The notes under the pieces are model-generated. The model had not been told where the DNA came from. It saw only the letters and a list, made by a program, of their open reading frames with translations, and did no database searches. Positions 63,726-64,000 of a stretch of DNA of 64,000 nucleotides are shown one piece after another. The first letter of the stretch is position 1. Each line of letters begins with the position of its first letter. This DNA is from Okeania sp. SIO2C9. GTDB lineage: Bacteria > Cyanobacteriota > Cyanobacteriia > Cyanobacteriales > Microcoleaceae. The stretch spans positions 254,531-318,530 of the forward strand of contig NZ_JAAHGO010000003.1 in the NCBI RefSeq assembly GCF_010672455.1, given 5' to 3'. A program made the position numbers and the translations under genes.

Positions 63726-64000
63726 ATTTAAAGCTTCACAGAATGCAAAAGTTAGTGCTAGCTGACATAGCAGTCTAAGGGAATAAATTTTCTGATTCTA
63801 GTCTTAAAAAGAGGGCAGTATTTTTCAATCTTTTTCCTGTATTGCCCCTATTCCAGATTACTCAACTGACATTTTAAGGTATTATTTCTCAAGCCTAAAA
63901 AACTTAATACCAAGTAAATTCTATAATTAATTATTGCTCTGCTGATTAAATCTAAAAGCATTGACATCTAAATACTTTAGCCTTTTTATGGTCTTTAAAA

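Overview
The window looks like a stretch of chromosome from a filamentous, probably marine cyanobacterium of the Trichodesmium/Okeania/Lyngbya kind. The evidence is a D1 (psbA) gene fragment, a Psb34 gene, the cyanobacteria-typical DUF1822 and DUF2811 families, HIP1-type octamers (gcgatcgc) and an AT-rich composition. Recognisable genes fill only about 60 % of the sequence. The genus is inferred; no rRNA gene or other strong taxonomic marker is present. No tRNA, rRNA, CRISPR array or intact transposase gene was found.

Layout. 1-2900: a secreted animal-type haem peroxidase with beta-helix and RTX repeats (C-terminus outside the window). 4.1-12.3 kb: a decaying accessory region with a small hypothetical gene, a DUF1036 gene split by a repeat element, DUF1822 behind a sigma-like gene with two in-frame stops, two Uma2 genes, an orphan IS200/IS605 right end, and a damaged caspase-TPR gene. 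12.8-23.0 kb: one giant two-partner-secretion exoprotein ending in a CHAT protease domain. 23-33 kb: remnants of a metallophosphatase gene and of psbA, a multi-pass membrane protein, a Tat-type aldo/keto reductase, a third Uma2 gene split by a repeat, a PBP4-type carboxypeptidase, and an RDD-pilin fusion split by a miniature element. 33.4-41.4 kb: a molybdenum hydroxylase locus (2Fe-2S, FAD/4Fe-4S and Mo subunits, then XdhC-like and MobA-like maturation genes). 41.9-56.7 kb: a SufU-like scaffold, Trypco1 with a ruined trypsin-like partner, a SulP transporter, a Gfo/Idh/MocA oxidoreductase, a sensor kinase, an FeS photolyase-related protein, DUF2811, protoporphyrinogen oxidase and an OmpR-type regulator. 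57.4-62.5 kb: a TPR protein, Psb34 and ThiG. 62.6-63.5 kb: a fourfold direct-repeat array.

The most striking feature is miniature inverted-repeat elements. At least five families can be recognised by eye: TTACCGAA-ended; TCATGTCCG-ended with TA duplications; TTTGCTGA-ended; GTAAGCATTCAGC-ended; and TATAGAACC-ended. Three genes are visibly cut by them (DUF1036, a Uma2 gene, RDD-pilin), three others have acquired repeat-encoded termini (dacB, the FAD subunit, a small membrane protein), and an 8-bp minisatellite sits inside the giant CHAT gene.

Functional links. The Mo-hydroxylase structural genes and the XdhC/MobA-like pair very probably work as one enzyme and its cofactor-maturation set. ThiG and Psb34 lie in one orientation 73 bp apart, before a plausible terminator. 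The caspase-TPR gene and the secreted CHAT protein are divergently arranged, with DUF1822 and sigma-like genes nearby. That group is the best candidate for a poorly described protease-linked system, although several of its members are broken in this genome.
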